48,179 bases of DNA from Agrobacterium tumefaciens (lineage in GTDB: Bacteria > Pseudomonadota > Alphaproteobacteria > Rhizobiales > Rhizobiaceae), in assembly GCF_000834635.1 (NCBI RefSeq), contig NZ_JXQV01000041.1, positions 1 to 48,179 on the forward strand, read 5' to 3'. The position numbers were made by a program, and so were the translations under genes. Shown here one piece after another: positions 17,123 to 26,035 of this stretch (the first letter of the stretch is position 1; each line of letters starts with the position of its first letter). The notes beneath the pieces were generated by a model. The model worked only from the letters and a program-made list of their open reading frames with translations. It made no database searches and was not told where the DNA came from.

Positions 17123-18271
17123 CTACTCCTTTGCCCTGTCGGCAAGCATACCGACCATCACATCCGACTGAGAAATGATCCCGGCAAGTTTCTTGTCGCC
17201 GCTTACAACCGGCAGATAGTGTAAGCCCTGTTCTGCCAGAATGATGATCGCATCTTCGACTGGCGTCTCTGGGGACACAGTTTTAACCGGATATGTCATG
17301 ATGTCTTTAACCGTGCCGTTGGGAGCGCTTCGTCCTGAGAATATCAGCTGAATTCGTTGAACAAGGCCGATGGTCGGGCGGCCGCTTGCCCAGCTTGCTT
17401 TGTCGAGCAAGTCTGTCTGCGTCACGATGCCAACGACCACCGCGTTATCATCTGTCACGGGTAAAGCCTTAAAATGGTGGTTGCGCATCAATTCATGAGC
17501 GGTTTTCAAAAGATCATCCGGCGCGACGCCTACAACGTTGCGGGACATGATACTCGCGCAAGCCAGATGTGTGGCTCGACGGCGGTAGGAGCGCAGTTCA
17601 GTGCGGCGCAGTATCGTTTCAAGATCGTCGCGATCGATGTCCAACACCTGATCGAAGTCCTTCAGGACATCATCCAGATCGGCCGACGAGAAACCAATGC
17701 GCTGGACTGGCGCCGGGTCTTTCGTGCCGTGGTTGGTTGGCTGAATGCGCATCGCGTGCGGATAACGACGGCCAGTCAAATTGTTGAAGATGAACGCCAC
17801 GGTGAGAAGCGCTATGGAATTGCCCGTCACCGGCCAGAGCACGAAGCCATAGCCAAGATCGTGAATGGCCGATCCGCCAAGAACTGCCGTTAAAGCCACC
17901 GCACCGCTTGGTGGATGCAGGCAGCGTAGAGCCATCATGGCCGCGATGGCGATGCTTATGGCGAGCCCCGCGGCCACGAAGGGATCCATCACCAGCTTTG
18001 CAATTACAACACCGAGAACGGCGGAGACGATATTGCCGCAGAGAATGCACCATGGCTGTGCGAGCGGGCTGGAGGGAACCGCAAACAGCAGGACGGCGGA
18101 CGCCCCCATTGGGGCGATCAAAGCAGGCAGAGCCGCGGTGTCGCTGATCGCCAGATGTCCCAGAAAACCGGTCAGGAGAATACCAATCAATGCACCCATC
18201 GCGGAACGAAGCCGCTCCTTATAGCTGACCGGCATCGCCTCTGGCAGGATCACGTGCAACAGATGTCTCAT
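17123..18271 (-). CDS. HPP-family membrane protein with tandem CBS domains
   Basis: 382 residues. The N-terminal about 170 residues hold four or five membrane helices and the family signature LHPPSGAVALTAVLGG at about 115-130. After a linker (about 175-225), a CBS pair follows: first CBS about 240-295 (IMSRNVVGVAPDDLL, FKALPVTDDNAVVVGIVTQT) and second about 320-378 (VKDIMTYPVKTVSPETPVED, LHYLPVVSGDKKLAGII). Plant relatives of the HPP domain transport nitrite, and CBS pairs bind adenine nucleotides, so a nucleotide-gated transporter is an inference. Its 3' end is followed 46 bases later by the response regulator start on the same strand, suggesting co-transcription. Confidence 0.88.
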   Translation of the reverse strand: MRHLLHVILPEAMPVSYKERLRSAMGALIGILLTGFLGHLAISDTAALPALIAPMGASAVLLFAVPSSPLAQPWCILCGNIVSAVLGVVIAKLVMDPFVAAGLAISIAIAAMMALRCLHPPSGAVALTAVLGGSAIHDLGYGFVLWPVTGNSIALLTVAFIFNNLTGRRYPHAMRIQPTNHGTKDPAPVQRIGFSSADLDDVLKDFDQVLDIDRDDLETILRRTELRSYRRRATHLACASIMSRNVVGVAPDDLLKTAHELMRNHHFKALPVTDDNAVVVGIVTQTDLLDKASWASGRPTIGLVQRIQLIFSGRSAPNGTVKDIMTYPVKTVSPETPVEDAIIILAEQGLHYLPVVSGDKKLAGIISQSDVMVGMLADRAKE

Positions 18272-18508
18272 TCTGCAAGTTCTCGTTTCTCATCAGGAAT
18301 TCGCGTTCTAGCAGAAAACTATCCGCTGTCTGCATGTCACGTGAACCTGCCTTGGTGGCTGACCGACCGAGTGTTGAAATTCGGCGTTCTGTGATCCACT
18401 CAAGCTTGCAGTGATGTCTCCGATGAGGCGCATACACCGTGAATGCGGAGCAAACGATTGTTCTCGTCCGCAATCGCAAAAGGCAACGGTGCCCGCCTTG
18501 ATGTTGGA

Positions 18509-19894
18509 GTGGACGGCCCCTGAACGGCATCGAATGTGCCAGAATGAGCTGTTTAGATCTCAATCGAAGGGGCCGCCCATGGACAAGATTATTCGTAATG
18601 GCATGGATACGTAAAAGCATGTCTTTCAATTGCATGGCGTGAATGCCGGAGAGAAGCCGGTCTTGCGCAAGAAAATGCGACGTAGGGAGATGATCGACTT
18701 CTTCACGATCTGCCCGCCAAACTTTAGTCGCGATCGGCCTGTGGTGGTTCGCATCATTGGGCACGGCTGCTCGCCTCATTCGGACATGAGGTGAAAATGA
18801 TCGCGCCACAACTCGCCAAGCCATACGTCAAGCGGAACAGGAATGACGCGGCCGACGCCGAAGGGCTGTGCGAAGCGATGAGCCGCCCAACAATGCGGTT
18901 TGTTCCGGTTAAGACAGTTGATGAGCAAGCAGCACTCATGCTGATCAGCGTCCGTACCCGTCTGATAGCTAACCGCACTCAACTCGCCAATGCTATACGG
19001 GGTTACGCCAATGAATTCGGCATTTCCGCAGCTAAGGGGCTAGCACATATTCCGATGCTGCTCGAAAGGGTAAAAGTTGAGAAAACTGTGCCAGAGCTCG
19101 CGCAGGAATTGTTCATAAGCCAGGCGGAGGAATACGCTGAACTGGAGAAGAAGATCGCGATGTGGAGGCGAAGGTAAAGGCATGGCAGCGTAACGACGAA
19201 CGCGGCCTACGTCTCAACACCATTCCCGGCATTGGACCAATCGGCTCGGCTCTTTTGACAATGAAGACTCCCGCTCCAGAGCTCTTCAAATCTGGTCGCC
19301 AGTTCGCAGCTTGGATAGGGCTGACGCCAAAAGATCACTCGACCGGGGGCAAGATGCGGCTCGGTGGTATCACGCGAGCCGCCGATGAAGCTCTGCGAGC
19401 CATCCTGGTGAATGGAGCAACCGCTGTCATTCATCACGCGCGGCGATCTGGCAAGGCTTCTCGATGGTTGGCGGAACTGCTCAAGCGCAAGCCGCCTAAA
19501 CTGGCAGCTGTCGCACTCGCCAACAAGATGGCGCGCATAGCTTGGAAGCTCATGGTCTCTGGAGAGACGTACAGCTCGCAATCAGGGCCGAGTTTGAAGG
19601 GATGCGCCACATGAAGATTGGGGAGCAAGAACCCAAGACATCCTGATTGTCACCACGTGTTGGTGATACAACAACTTGCAAGATGATAGCAGATGGTGTG
19701 ATCGATCGATCCGGGACACAGGATACACCGGGAATCCCATTGGCCCATCGAGGCCGCCTTGATGTTTGGGACCTGTGTTGCGGAAACCATCTTGGCCAGC
19801 GTTCATGTGCGAACGCAAAAACAGGCCGGACATATGGACGCAAGCGATCAGATCAAATTATCTCAAAATATACTGCGGGTCGGGGGCCGTCCAC
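18509..19894 (+). mobile_element. Degenerate IS110-family (IS1111-group) insertion sequence
   Basis: A 1.39-kb element bounded by a perfect 12-bp inverted repeat, GTGGACGGCCCC at 18509-18520 and GGGGCCGTCCAC at 19883-19894. Such short subterminal inverted repeats mark the IS1111 group. The true tips may lie a few bases outside. The transposase inside is broken in several places, so the copy is inactive by itself. Confidence 0.8.
18579..19614 (+). pseudogene. IS110/IS1111-type transposase, multiply broken
   Basis: The reading starts with MDKIIRNGMDT, then an in-frame TAA replaces a sense codon before KHVFQLHGVNAGEKPVLRKK. A deletion near 18737 shifts frame between TLVAI and ACGGSHHWARLLASFGHEVK. 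The DEDD-type catalytic core continues in YVKRNRNDAADAEGLCEAMS (about 18823-18890). A further frame change near 19160 leads to the C-terminal domain GLRLNTIPGIGPIGSALLTM and FAAWIGLTPKDHSTGGKMRL, with the conserved Ser-rich GG region of the family. The order and spacing equal a full IS110-type transposase of about 340 residues, so at least three lesions inactivate it. Confidence 0.88.
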
Positions 19895-19999
19895 ATATGG
19901 GAATCGAACCTCGGGCTGGCTACCGATTACGAGACGAACAACGGTTTTAAAAAAACCTCATATGTTTCGACCACGACTGCGCAATGGGACATTTCAAGA

Positions 20000-22780
20000 C
20001 TAAGCGGCGGTCATCCAAGGTGGCTTTGCGATCAGCGAGAGGAGGTCAGCTGAGCTTAGCGGGCGACCGTATAGGTATCCCTGCGCGACCTCACATCCCA
20101 TCGTTTTCAAAAGGTCAGCTTCGCGCTCCGTTTCTACGCCCTCTGCAACGACAGCAAGTCCCAGTCCTCCTGCAAGAGCTTTGACCGCCTGAACGATTGC
20201 AAGGCTTTGAGCATCGTGGGACATTTTTCGTACGAATGACTGATCGATCTTCAGTTTATCCAGTGGAAAGCCCGCGAGATAGCTGAGCGAGGAGTAGCCG
20301 GTACCAAAATCATCAAGGGCAATCGTGATACCTATGCTCCTCAATTCTCCGATCATCTGGAGGATCGGCGCGCTATGCTCCACGAGCGCGGACTCGGTAA
20401 TCTCCAGATGCAGGCGCGAAGCTGACAGTCCTGAGACTTCCAGTGCATCTTTCACCTCGGCAACGAGATTGCCCCGGGTCAGCTGGATTGCCGCGACATT
20501 GACGGCCACGCTTATATTTCCAGGCCAACTGACGGCTTGCCGACATGCTTCTAGAAGCGCCCATTTGCCAAGCTCACAGATGAACCCGTTTGCTTCTGCT
20601 ATGGGAATGAACGTGGCCGGTGATACCATTCCATAATCTGAATGCTCCCAGCGAAGAAGCGCCTCCGCTCCGACGACGGTACCTGATGCAAAATCTATCT
20701 GAGGCTGATAGAGAAGAAAGAAGTCGCCTTTTTCGAGGCTTTCACGCATTGCATGCTCAAGCTTTCTCGCGCTAAATTGGCGCAATGCCGACGCGGGGTC
20801 ATAAGCCCTCCAGACACTTCCAGGTATAGTCTTGGCTTCCTCGAGAGCCTGCTCGGCTTTCTCGATCAACCCCTTATGATCATCACTGACCGTGTCCGCG
20901 CTGGAACAGCCGACCCTGACGCTGACCTTGATTAAAGTGCTCGCTATCTCAAGAGGAGATTCGAAGATGTCCAGAATTGTCTGCGCACAACGCTCAATAT
21001 CCATTATCGGCGACGCCGCGATGGCGACAGCGAAAACGTCGCCCTCCAGGCGACCGACAGAAAGAAAATCCTCGTTCGTCAGCAGGCGAGCTGAAACGCC
21101 TCTCAACAGCTCGTCCCCAAACTTTCTCCCCATTGTCGTATTGACCACGCTGAAACGGTTAATTCCTACCGCGAAGACAAGAGGAGAAGCTTCTACCTTC
21201 TCGATGTAATCGTTGAATTTTCTACGGTTCAGGACCCCCGTGAGGTCGTCGTGCTCAGATAGATACTGCAATCGATCCTCATAGGTCCGCCTTGCTGTCA
21301 CGTCGCGGATGACAAGGCTGCCGATAAATAGCTCGGAAGGCTCTTTCCCTGCCTCAAACCGCGTTGCCCCCGGAGATATTGTAGCCACAACTTCGAAATG
21401 TGCGCTCATGTCACCGAGCGCTAAAGAGAAACTCCCCGATGAACGTTGGACAAGCTGACCGTCAAAACGGTGCGCGACAACGAGATTGTCGACGAGATCG
21501 AAAATATCCGGTGGAAGAACTTCATAAAGTTTCTTGCCTTTGATGTCACCTTCGGTGTTCAGCATCGCTTGGACCGAACGGCTTTCTTCGAATACCTTCA
21601 GGTTGTGATCGAAGGCCAGAATTCCGTCGGTGCTGTCGACGACGATCTTGCCAAGAAGGCGGCGCATGTTCCTTTTCTCGGCATTGGCAATCTCTGCAAT
21701 CAAGCGACTGAGGTCGACCTTTTCGGCCATGAGGAGTGCGAGGCTAATAATAGTAATTGTCCAGCCGTTCGCGGTGTAAAGAATTACGCTGGTCTGTCTC
21801 TGTAAGAAGAACGATACAACTTCGCCTACTAGCAAAGGGAGGAGTAGTAGCGGAATGCTGATCAGTGTGCGGCGTCGTTTCAGCCCAAACACATTCATCA
21901 CGACGAGGGCAGCATATGCGAGGAACACGCCACGCTGATCGAATTCGGTGAGGACGCGATCCTGTAGCAGCGTTTCGGCGGCAAGAATATGGATCATTGG
22001 CCCCGGCAACTGCCCATAGACGGGTACGGCGAAAATGTCTTTTAGTTCTGTCGCATAGGAACCGATAACGATTGAGCGGCCAGTGAGCCGGTTCATGTCG
22101 AAGATCGGATGGAGCAAATCTCCAAGGGAAATGGTCGGGACGGTAGAAGGCAGAATAGAGAAGTCGATGCGCGGTTTGCCCGCCGTCATAGTAGACTTGC
22201 TTAATAGGGCTGGTACGGCCTGAACCAGCTCCTTGTTATACATATCGGCTAAAGTAAAACGTGTTAGTAGGCCATCGCTATCGGGAAACACGTTGGCTGA
22301 ACCAAGCCACGAATTTTCTGCCAAAGAAGGAATTGGCTTTGTGGCGTCTATGCCGTTGTCATTCGCCGCTGCTTGCTGTTTGAAGATCGGCAGGATAACG
22401 CTACCGCCGGCGTTCTGAAGGGCCAAGCGCAGACGCTCATCCTCCTGTCGCGTGGATGGCGTGCTAAAATCGATATCAATAAAAATGTCGTTGACTTCTG
22501 CCTGCGTCAGCTTTTCGAGGATTGTCGCATAAATGCTGCGAGGCCAGGGCCACGTACCGACGCTATCGAGAGTTTTTTTGTCAATTGCCAGATAGACGAT
22601 GCTTTGGGAGGCGGTTCGAGGGGCGGCCGAAAACCGATAAGAGATTAGCTTCTCATCGAAATATCGAGTGAAGGAAAGACTTTGTCCGAGTAGGGCGGTT
22701 GCGATCATTGCCACTATGAACAACACATGGATCAGCCGTGACAACGTCAGTCCCAAAAGTATTGACTGGCATCTCTCCAT
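20000..22780 (-). CDS. CHASE2-PAS-GGDEF-EAL protein with degenerate GGDEF, likely c-di-GMP phosphodiesterase
   Basis: 926 residues. Membrane helix about 12-33, an extracytoplasmic CHASE2 sensor about 40-290 (YLAIDKKTLDSVGTWPWPRS), then a cluster of helices about 300-370. A PAS region about 395-510 follows (VDSTDGILAFDHNLKVFEES). The GGDEF domain about 520-680 reads EGDVF at about 576 in place of GGDEF, so cyclase activity is unlikely. The EAL domain about 690-915 keeps EAL in GAEALLRWEH (about 704), EITES, DDFGTGYSS and EGVET, so hydrolysis of c-di-GMP is expected. The ATG at 22780 lies 3 bases after the FecR-like gene stop, so the two are translationally coupled. The degenerate GGDEF may bind GTP as a regulatory site, as in other such proteins. 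Confidence 0.92.
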   Translation of the reverse strand: MERCQSILLGLTLSRLIHVLFIVAMIATALLGQSLSFTRYFDEKLISYRFSAAPRTASQSIVYLAIDKKTLDSVGTWPWPRSIYATILEKLTQAEVNDIFIDIDFSTPSTRQEDERLRLALQNAGGSVILPIFKQQAAANDNGIDATKPIPSLAENSWLGSANVFPDSDGLLTRFTLADMYNKELVQAVPALLSKSTMTAGKPRIDFSILPSTVPTISLGDLLHPIFDMNRLTGRSIVIGSYATELKDIFAVPVYGQLPGPMIHILAAETLLQDRVLTEFDQRGVFLAYAALVVMNVFGLKRRRTLISIPLLLLPLLVGEVVSFFLQRQTSVILYTANGWTITIISLALLMAEKVDLSRLIAEIANAEKRNMRRLLGKIVVDSTDGILAFDHNLKVFEESRSVQAMLNTEGDIKGKKLYEVLPPDIFDLVDNLVVAHRFDGQLVQRSSGSFSLALGDMSAHFEVVATISPGATRFEAGKEPSELFIGSLVIRDVTARRTYEDRLQYLSEHDDLTGVLNRRKFNDYIEKVEASPLVFAVGINRFSVVNTTMGRKFGDELLRGVSARLLTNEDFLSVGRLEGDVFAVAIAASPIMDIERCAQTILDIFESPLEIASTLIKVSVRVGCSSADTVSDDHKGLIEKAEQALEEAKTIPGSVWRAYDPASALRQFSARKLEHAMRESLEKGDFFLLYQPQIDFASGTVVGAEALLRWEHSDYGMVSPATFIPIAEANGFICELGKWALLEACRQAVSWPGNISVAVNVAAIQLTRGNLVAEVKDALEVSGLSASRLHLEITESALVEHSAPILQMIGELRSIGITIALDDFGTGYSSLSYLAGFPLDKLKIDQSFVRKMSHDAQSLAIVQAVKALAGGLGLAVVAEGVETEREADLLKTMGCEVAQGYLYGRPLSSADLLSLIAKPPWMTAA

Positions 22781-22783
22781 AGA

Positions 22784-23881
22784 TCATCTACCATTGCCAT
22801 TGCCATTGCCATTGCCATTGCCATTGCCATTATTCCCGTTGCCGGAATTACCGTTGCTGTTGCCGCCCTTTCCATTGGCTTGGCTGTTACTACCTTGTCC
22901 ATTGCCCTGCCCCCCGCTACTAGAATTCCCGTTTCCGGAGTTGCCGGAATGGCCATTGCTGTTGCCGCTACTTTGATTGCCGTTGGAACCGCCATTGCCG
23001 GTGCCCTGGCCGCTATTGCCCTTACCATTGCTTTGCCCCCCGCTACCAGAATTTCCGTTTCCGGAGTTGCCGGAATGGCCATTGCTTTGGTTGCGGTTGG
23101 AACCGCCGTTCCCCTTACTATTGCTGCCGTTCCCAGAATGGCCGTTACCATTTCCGCTCTTTTCTCCACCAGACGCCTTGTTGCCCTTAGAGGCAGAACC
23201 ATGTCTCTGGGAAGACGAGTTCGGCGATGCAATGGAGGATGCATCTGGTTTCGAGCTTACTGCCTTGGTTGAACCGATCGCGGGCACTCTGCCGACCGAA
23301 GGAGCTACTGATGATATTGAGGGGGCAGCGCCTTCACTGGAAACAGTCATGCCACGGGAAGAATCAACGGCCGCGCGCTGTCCGGGACCAAGATCCGTCC
23401 TTTGGCCTGACCCGAATGATGTCACGTGTACAAGGCCTCGATTGACGGAGACATCGGCACTCTGCTTCGTCACCTCCACCCTAAAATTAGTACCCTTTAC
23501 AACTGCGGCCAGAAATGGCGTCTGCACCGTGGTGTGTGGCGTGTTCCGTTTTTCGATCTCTAGATCGATCGTGCCGACCTGTTGATATATTTCCGTCCTT
23601 CGCTCGAAAATCCCGGACTTGGTGAAAAGACCCGCTAATGTGTTGGGCTGGAACGTTATGCTTTCAATGCCGCGCACAAGCTGTGCGCGCCCTCGAGGGC
23701 CGGTCGATATCCATGCTTTATTTGGGATAGGATCGCCCACCTTCGCAGGTTTCCATGTGACTTTGTCTATAGTATAATTTACCTGCTGGCTGGCCTTGGC
23801 CACCAGCCAGTCAGCATCGCTGGCTCTCGCTGCAAAAGCCATCATAAGAACCAAGATTGTTGCTGATAATACGCGATACAT
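22784..23881 (-). CDS. Secreted FecR-domain protein with Gly/Asn/Ser-rich repetitive tail
   Basis: 365 residues. A signal peptide is clear (MYRVLSATILVLMMAFAARA, cleavage near residue 20). Residues about 45-170 form a FecR-type domain (VGDPIPNKAWISTGPRGRAQ, FLAAVVKGTNFRVEV). Residues about 225-365 are almost only Gly, Asn and Ser with Gln/Lys/His, built from imperfect repeats and ending in a GN dipeptide run. FecR domains are often genetically paired with CHASE2 enzymes, and here the CHASE2 protein starts 3 bases after the stop. The secreted FecR domain may therefore be the ligand or partner of CHASE2 in the periplasm (inference). The tail could be a flexible surface or adhesive linker. Confidence 0.85.
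   Translation of the reverse strand: MYRVLSATILVLMMAFAARASDADWLVAKASQQVNYTIDKVTWKPAKVGDPIPNKAWISTGPRGRAQLVRGIESITFQPNTLAGLFTKSGIFERRTEIYQQVGTIDLEIEKRNTPHTTVQTPFLAAVVKGTNFRVEVTKQSADVSVNRGLVHVTSFGSGQRTDLGPGQRAAVDSSRGMTVSSEGAAPSISSVAPSVGRVPAIGSTKAVSSKPDASSIASPNSSSQRHGSASKGNKASGGEKSGNGNGHSGNGSNSKGNGGSNRNQSNGHSGNSGNGNSGSGGQSNGKGNSGQGTGNGGSNGNQSSGNSNGHSGNSGNGNSSSGGQGNGQGSNSQANGKGGNSNGNSGNGNNGNGNGNGNGNGNGR
22791..22831 (-). repeat. Hexanucleotide tandem repeat, CCATTG, almost seven units
   Basis: CCATTG is repeated without interruption for 41 bases at the 3' end of the FecR-like gene, coding a Gly-Asn run. Because the unit is six bases, copy changes would lengthen or shorten the tail without frameshift. 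Confidence 0.9.
22905..23110 (-). repeat. Imperfect 126-bp tandem repeat in the FecR-protein tail
   Basis: The stretch beginning CCCCGCTACTAGAATTCCCG near 22912 recurs as CCCCGCTACCAGAATTTCCG near 23038, each followed by TTTCCGGAGTTGCCGGAATG. The two blocks code parallel Gly/Asn/Ser segments of the low-complexity tail. Confidence 0.75.
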
Positions 23882-23973
23882 TTAATGCCCCTAACCTTGC
23901 AGGACTATCCCAGCCTCAGTTTAATAAACAGCTAAAGTAGTGATTCAAAATAGTTGCCTTGTTAGTCTTAAAG

Positions 23974-24041
23974 ACGGCGTTATGCACAATGATCCCTTTG
24001 ACCTTTCTGCGGTCTCGGCCTGATCCCGGCTTTGCGAAGCC
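23974..24041. repeat. Short dispersed repeat related to 9418-9476
   Basis: GCGTTATGCACAATGATCCC and ATCCCGGCTTTGCGA match the copy near 9.4 kb with a few changes and a 13-base gap in the other copy. Here it directly abuts the IS66 remnant, suggesting it belongs to that element. Confidence 0.45.
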
Positions 24042-24089
24042 AGTTTCGGAACCGCCGCCTAAAACGGTTAGTCGCCCTGAGATCGTTCT

Positions 24090-24676
24090 TGGCCCAATGA
24101 CGATCCGTCTTGAGGAAGGGGCATCAGCCGCCCGGATCGCCGCCATCGCGCGTACTCGCAACGGCTCAGTGCCGCTTGCCGAGGATGGCGTCAAGCGGAT
24201 CGGTGAGCAGTATCGGATCGAGACCGAATTGCGCGGTTTTGATCCGGAGGTTCGCATGACCGGACGGAAAGAGCGATCAGCGCCGCTCGTCGCCGACATG
24301 CAGTCCTGGCTTGTCCATCAACGCGCCACTCGTCGCAACCAAGTCGCCGCTCGGCGAGGCATTGGCTTACATCGCCAAATACTGGGATGATCTGAAGCTC
24401 TTCCTGACCGACGGCCGCGTCGAGATCGACAACAACACCGTCGAGCGGACCATCCGGCCGATTGCTCTCACTCGGAAGAACGCGCTCTTTGCAGGCCATG
24501 ACGCGGGAGCAAAGAACTGGGCGACAATCACCTCGCTGATCGAAATCTGCAAATCCAACGCCGTCGATCCGCTGGCCTATTTGACTGCGACGCTCACCGC
24601 CATCGTCAACGGCCACAGGCAGAGTTGCATTGATGGGCTCTTGCCGTGGAATTATTCGGGACGAACAAACGGCTGA
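24090..24676 (+). pseudogene. IS66-family transposase remnant (TnpC, internally deleted and frameshifted)
   Basis: Two frames cover pieces of an IS66 TnpC. In the first, PLAEDGVKRIGEQYRIETEL to SAPLVADMQSWLVHQ (about 24169-24320) matches the central part. In the second, SPLGEALAYIAKYWDDLKLF, VEIDNNTVERTIRPIALTRK and GHDAGAKNWATITSLIEICK (about 24350-24570) give the C-terminal catalytic end with the conserved NN-ER signature. They are joined by a +1 shift near 24320. The preceding MTIRLEEGASAARIAAIART resembles a TnpA C-terminus, which would mean a deletion fused tnpA to tnpC and removed tnpB (inference). Not functional. Confidence 0.82.
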
Positions 24677-24757
24677 AGCCTGCTTTCGGCCTGAAGCGGA
24701 CAAGCCGAAGCAGGTTCACGCGTCCACCTTCCGGTGTTGGCGCACCGTTCAAAAAGC

Positions 24758-25183
24758 TCAGTCTGCTGGAGGGAGCAGATGAGGATTCCAAACCACATCC
24801 CACAAATGTCCGTCGGGATCACGGAAGTAGCCAGCGTAGCCGCCGTAGAAGGTGGACACGGGGCGTTTCACGATCTCGGCTCCGGCCCGCTCAGCGGCGG
24901 CCATCACCTCCTCGACCTCTTCCATCGTTGACACATTGTGGCCAATGGTGAAGGACGTGGAGCTAGGCGGCTGTAAGGGCAACCCTGTGTCGTGAGCAAC
25001 GTCGCTCTGCGACCAAAGCGCCAGCTTTAGACCTCCACCCATATCAAAGAACGCGACCGTGCCATGTTCGAACTCTTGTCCGATGATCCCTTCAGTCGGC
25101 AGCCCGAGACCATCGCGGTAGAATGAAACCGATTTTTCCAGGTCGGAAACGCCCAGCGTCATCACTGATAGTCTAGCTTTCAT
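24758..25183 (-). CDS. VOC / glyoxalase-fold protein
   Basis: 141 residues from ATG 25183, chosen because AGGAG lies seven bases upstream. Longer in-frame starts add unrelated residues. The fold pattern is clear: SVMTLGVSDLEKSVSFYRDG at the start, GTVAFFDMGGGLKLALW in the middle, and YGGYAGYFRDPDGHLWDVVW at the end. A Glu/His ligand pattern is incomplete: the first-strand metal His is replaced by Thr (VMTLGVSD). Metal use is therefore uncertain and it may be a binding or resistance-type member. It is unrelated in detail to the VOC protein at 7139-7615. Confidence 0.85.
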   Translation of the reverse strand: MKARLSVMTLGVSDLEKSVSFYRDGLGLPTEGIIGQEFEHGTVAFFDMGGGLKLALWSQSDVAHDTGLPLQPPSSTSFTIGHNVSTMEEVEEVMAAAERAGAEIVKRPVSTFYGGYAGYFRDPDGHLWDVVWNPHLLPPAD

Positions 25184-25662
25184 ACCCATACTCCTACTCT
25201 CGGCACGCGCACCGTGCTCATGCCGTGGTAGTCTTGGGCCGCTAGATAGAAGCGGAAGGACCCACATTGTGGGGGCGGGCCAACCTTCCCGAGCCTAACC
25301 TGTTTTAGACAGAACCAAGCTAGCTTCCTGTGGCTCCATCGTCAAGCACCACCGCTTGTGGCGCATTCTTGCCATCAATGTCGTAGCGGCATTTTTCGGA
25401 AAGCCCAATCAAGCTTGGTCAATGTGTGAGGAAAACACCGCTTACGGTACATTTCGAGCCTTGCCCGGTACAGTAGCGATGCTGCGACACTTATCTGAGC
25501 ACTGACCTTCACACGCGATGAAATCCAGTTTCTGCGGAATTTACCACTCTTCCGTCACCCCTCAGGGGTAAGTGGCCTCGCCAATTGAAACGGTCAGCGG
25601 AAAAAGGGCCTACGCGAGCGCAGCCCTCAGAATTGTGAGGTCGATGCCTCTAGGAGAAAGCG
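25184..25662. other. Intergenic region, no gene recognised
   Basis: About 480 bases between the VOC gene start and a small candidate frame. No protein-like or RNA-like structure recognised. Confidence 0.4.
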
Positions 25663-25737
25663 ATGAGTATATATGTTCTAGGACTGCGTACCCATTTTGA
25701 TGCGAATGTTGAACAGGGGCAAGTTCCCCTTCTCTAA
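25663..25737 (+). CDS. Possible 24-residue small protein
   Basis: ATG 25663 has a strong ribosome site, TAGGAGAAAGCG, and opens 24 codons (MSIYVLGLRTHF...) to TAA 25735-25737. The peptide has no membrane segment. The strong initiation site is the only support. It lies tail-to-tail with the 25748-26035 gene. Confidence 0.35.
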   Translation: MSIYVLGLRTHFDANVEQGQVPLL

Positions 25738-25747
25738 GCTAAGAGGG

Positions 25748-26035
25748 TCATTCCGCTCTCTCAGCGGCTACAAGCCGATCCAACAAGAGCTTAAAATCTT
25801 CTTCTGTACTGATCGGCTTGAAAGAGAGAAGCCGGCTTGCGGCAAAGCGCACCATATGGCTTGAAGTCAGATGTTCCCGGTCTCTCGCCTCAGTCTTTAG
25901 TTGGCGAGTCAAGTGATGTTCCGACAGTCGGGAGATGTTATCTATCTCCCGGACGGGACGAGACAGAGCATCTTGATCCTGACTATCTGCTACCCGTGTT
26001 TCATCTTGTCTGCGGCCGCTACCAGTTTCCGACAT
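25748..26035 (-). CDS. Hypothetical protein, 95 aa
   Basis: ATG 26035 is preceded by TTGGAGGAT, a good ribosome site. The product begins with a hydrophilic, charged segment (SGRRQDETRVADSQDQD) and continues as a helical soluble region with REHLTSSHMVRFAASRLLSF and FKLLLDRLVAAERAE. No family was recognised and no membrane or signal segment is present. A single gene. Confidence 0.6.
   Translation of the reverse strand: MSETGSGRRQDETRVADSQDQDALSRPVREIDNISRLSEHHLTRQLKTEARDREHLTSSHMVRFAASRLLSFKPISTEEDFKLLLDRLVAAERAE

Noticed and set aside
22791..22831. CRISPR-like array suggested by regular short repeats
   Set aside because: The repeats are contiguous six-base units without spacers and lie inside a coding sequence.
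22668..23585. Plus-strand open frames rich in Leu-Pro and Ala-Ile in the repeat region
   Set aside because: They are shadows of the Gly/Asn/Ser-rich tail of the minus-strand FecR-like gene; the composition comes from the CCATTG-type repeats.
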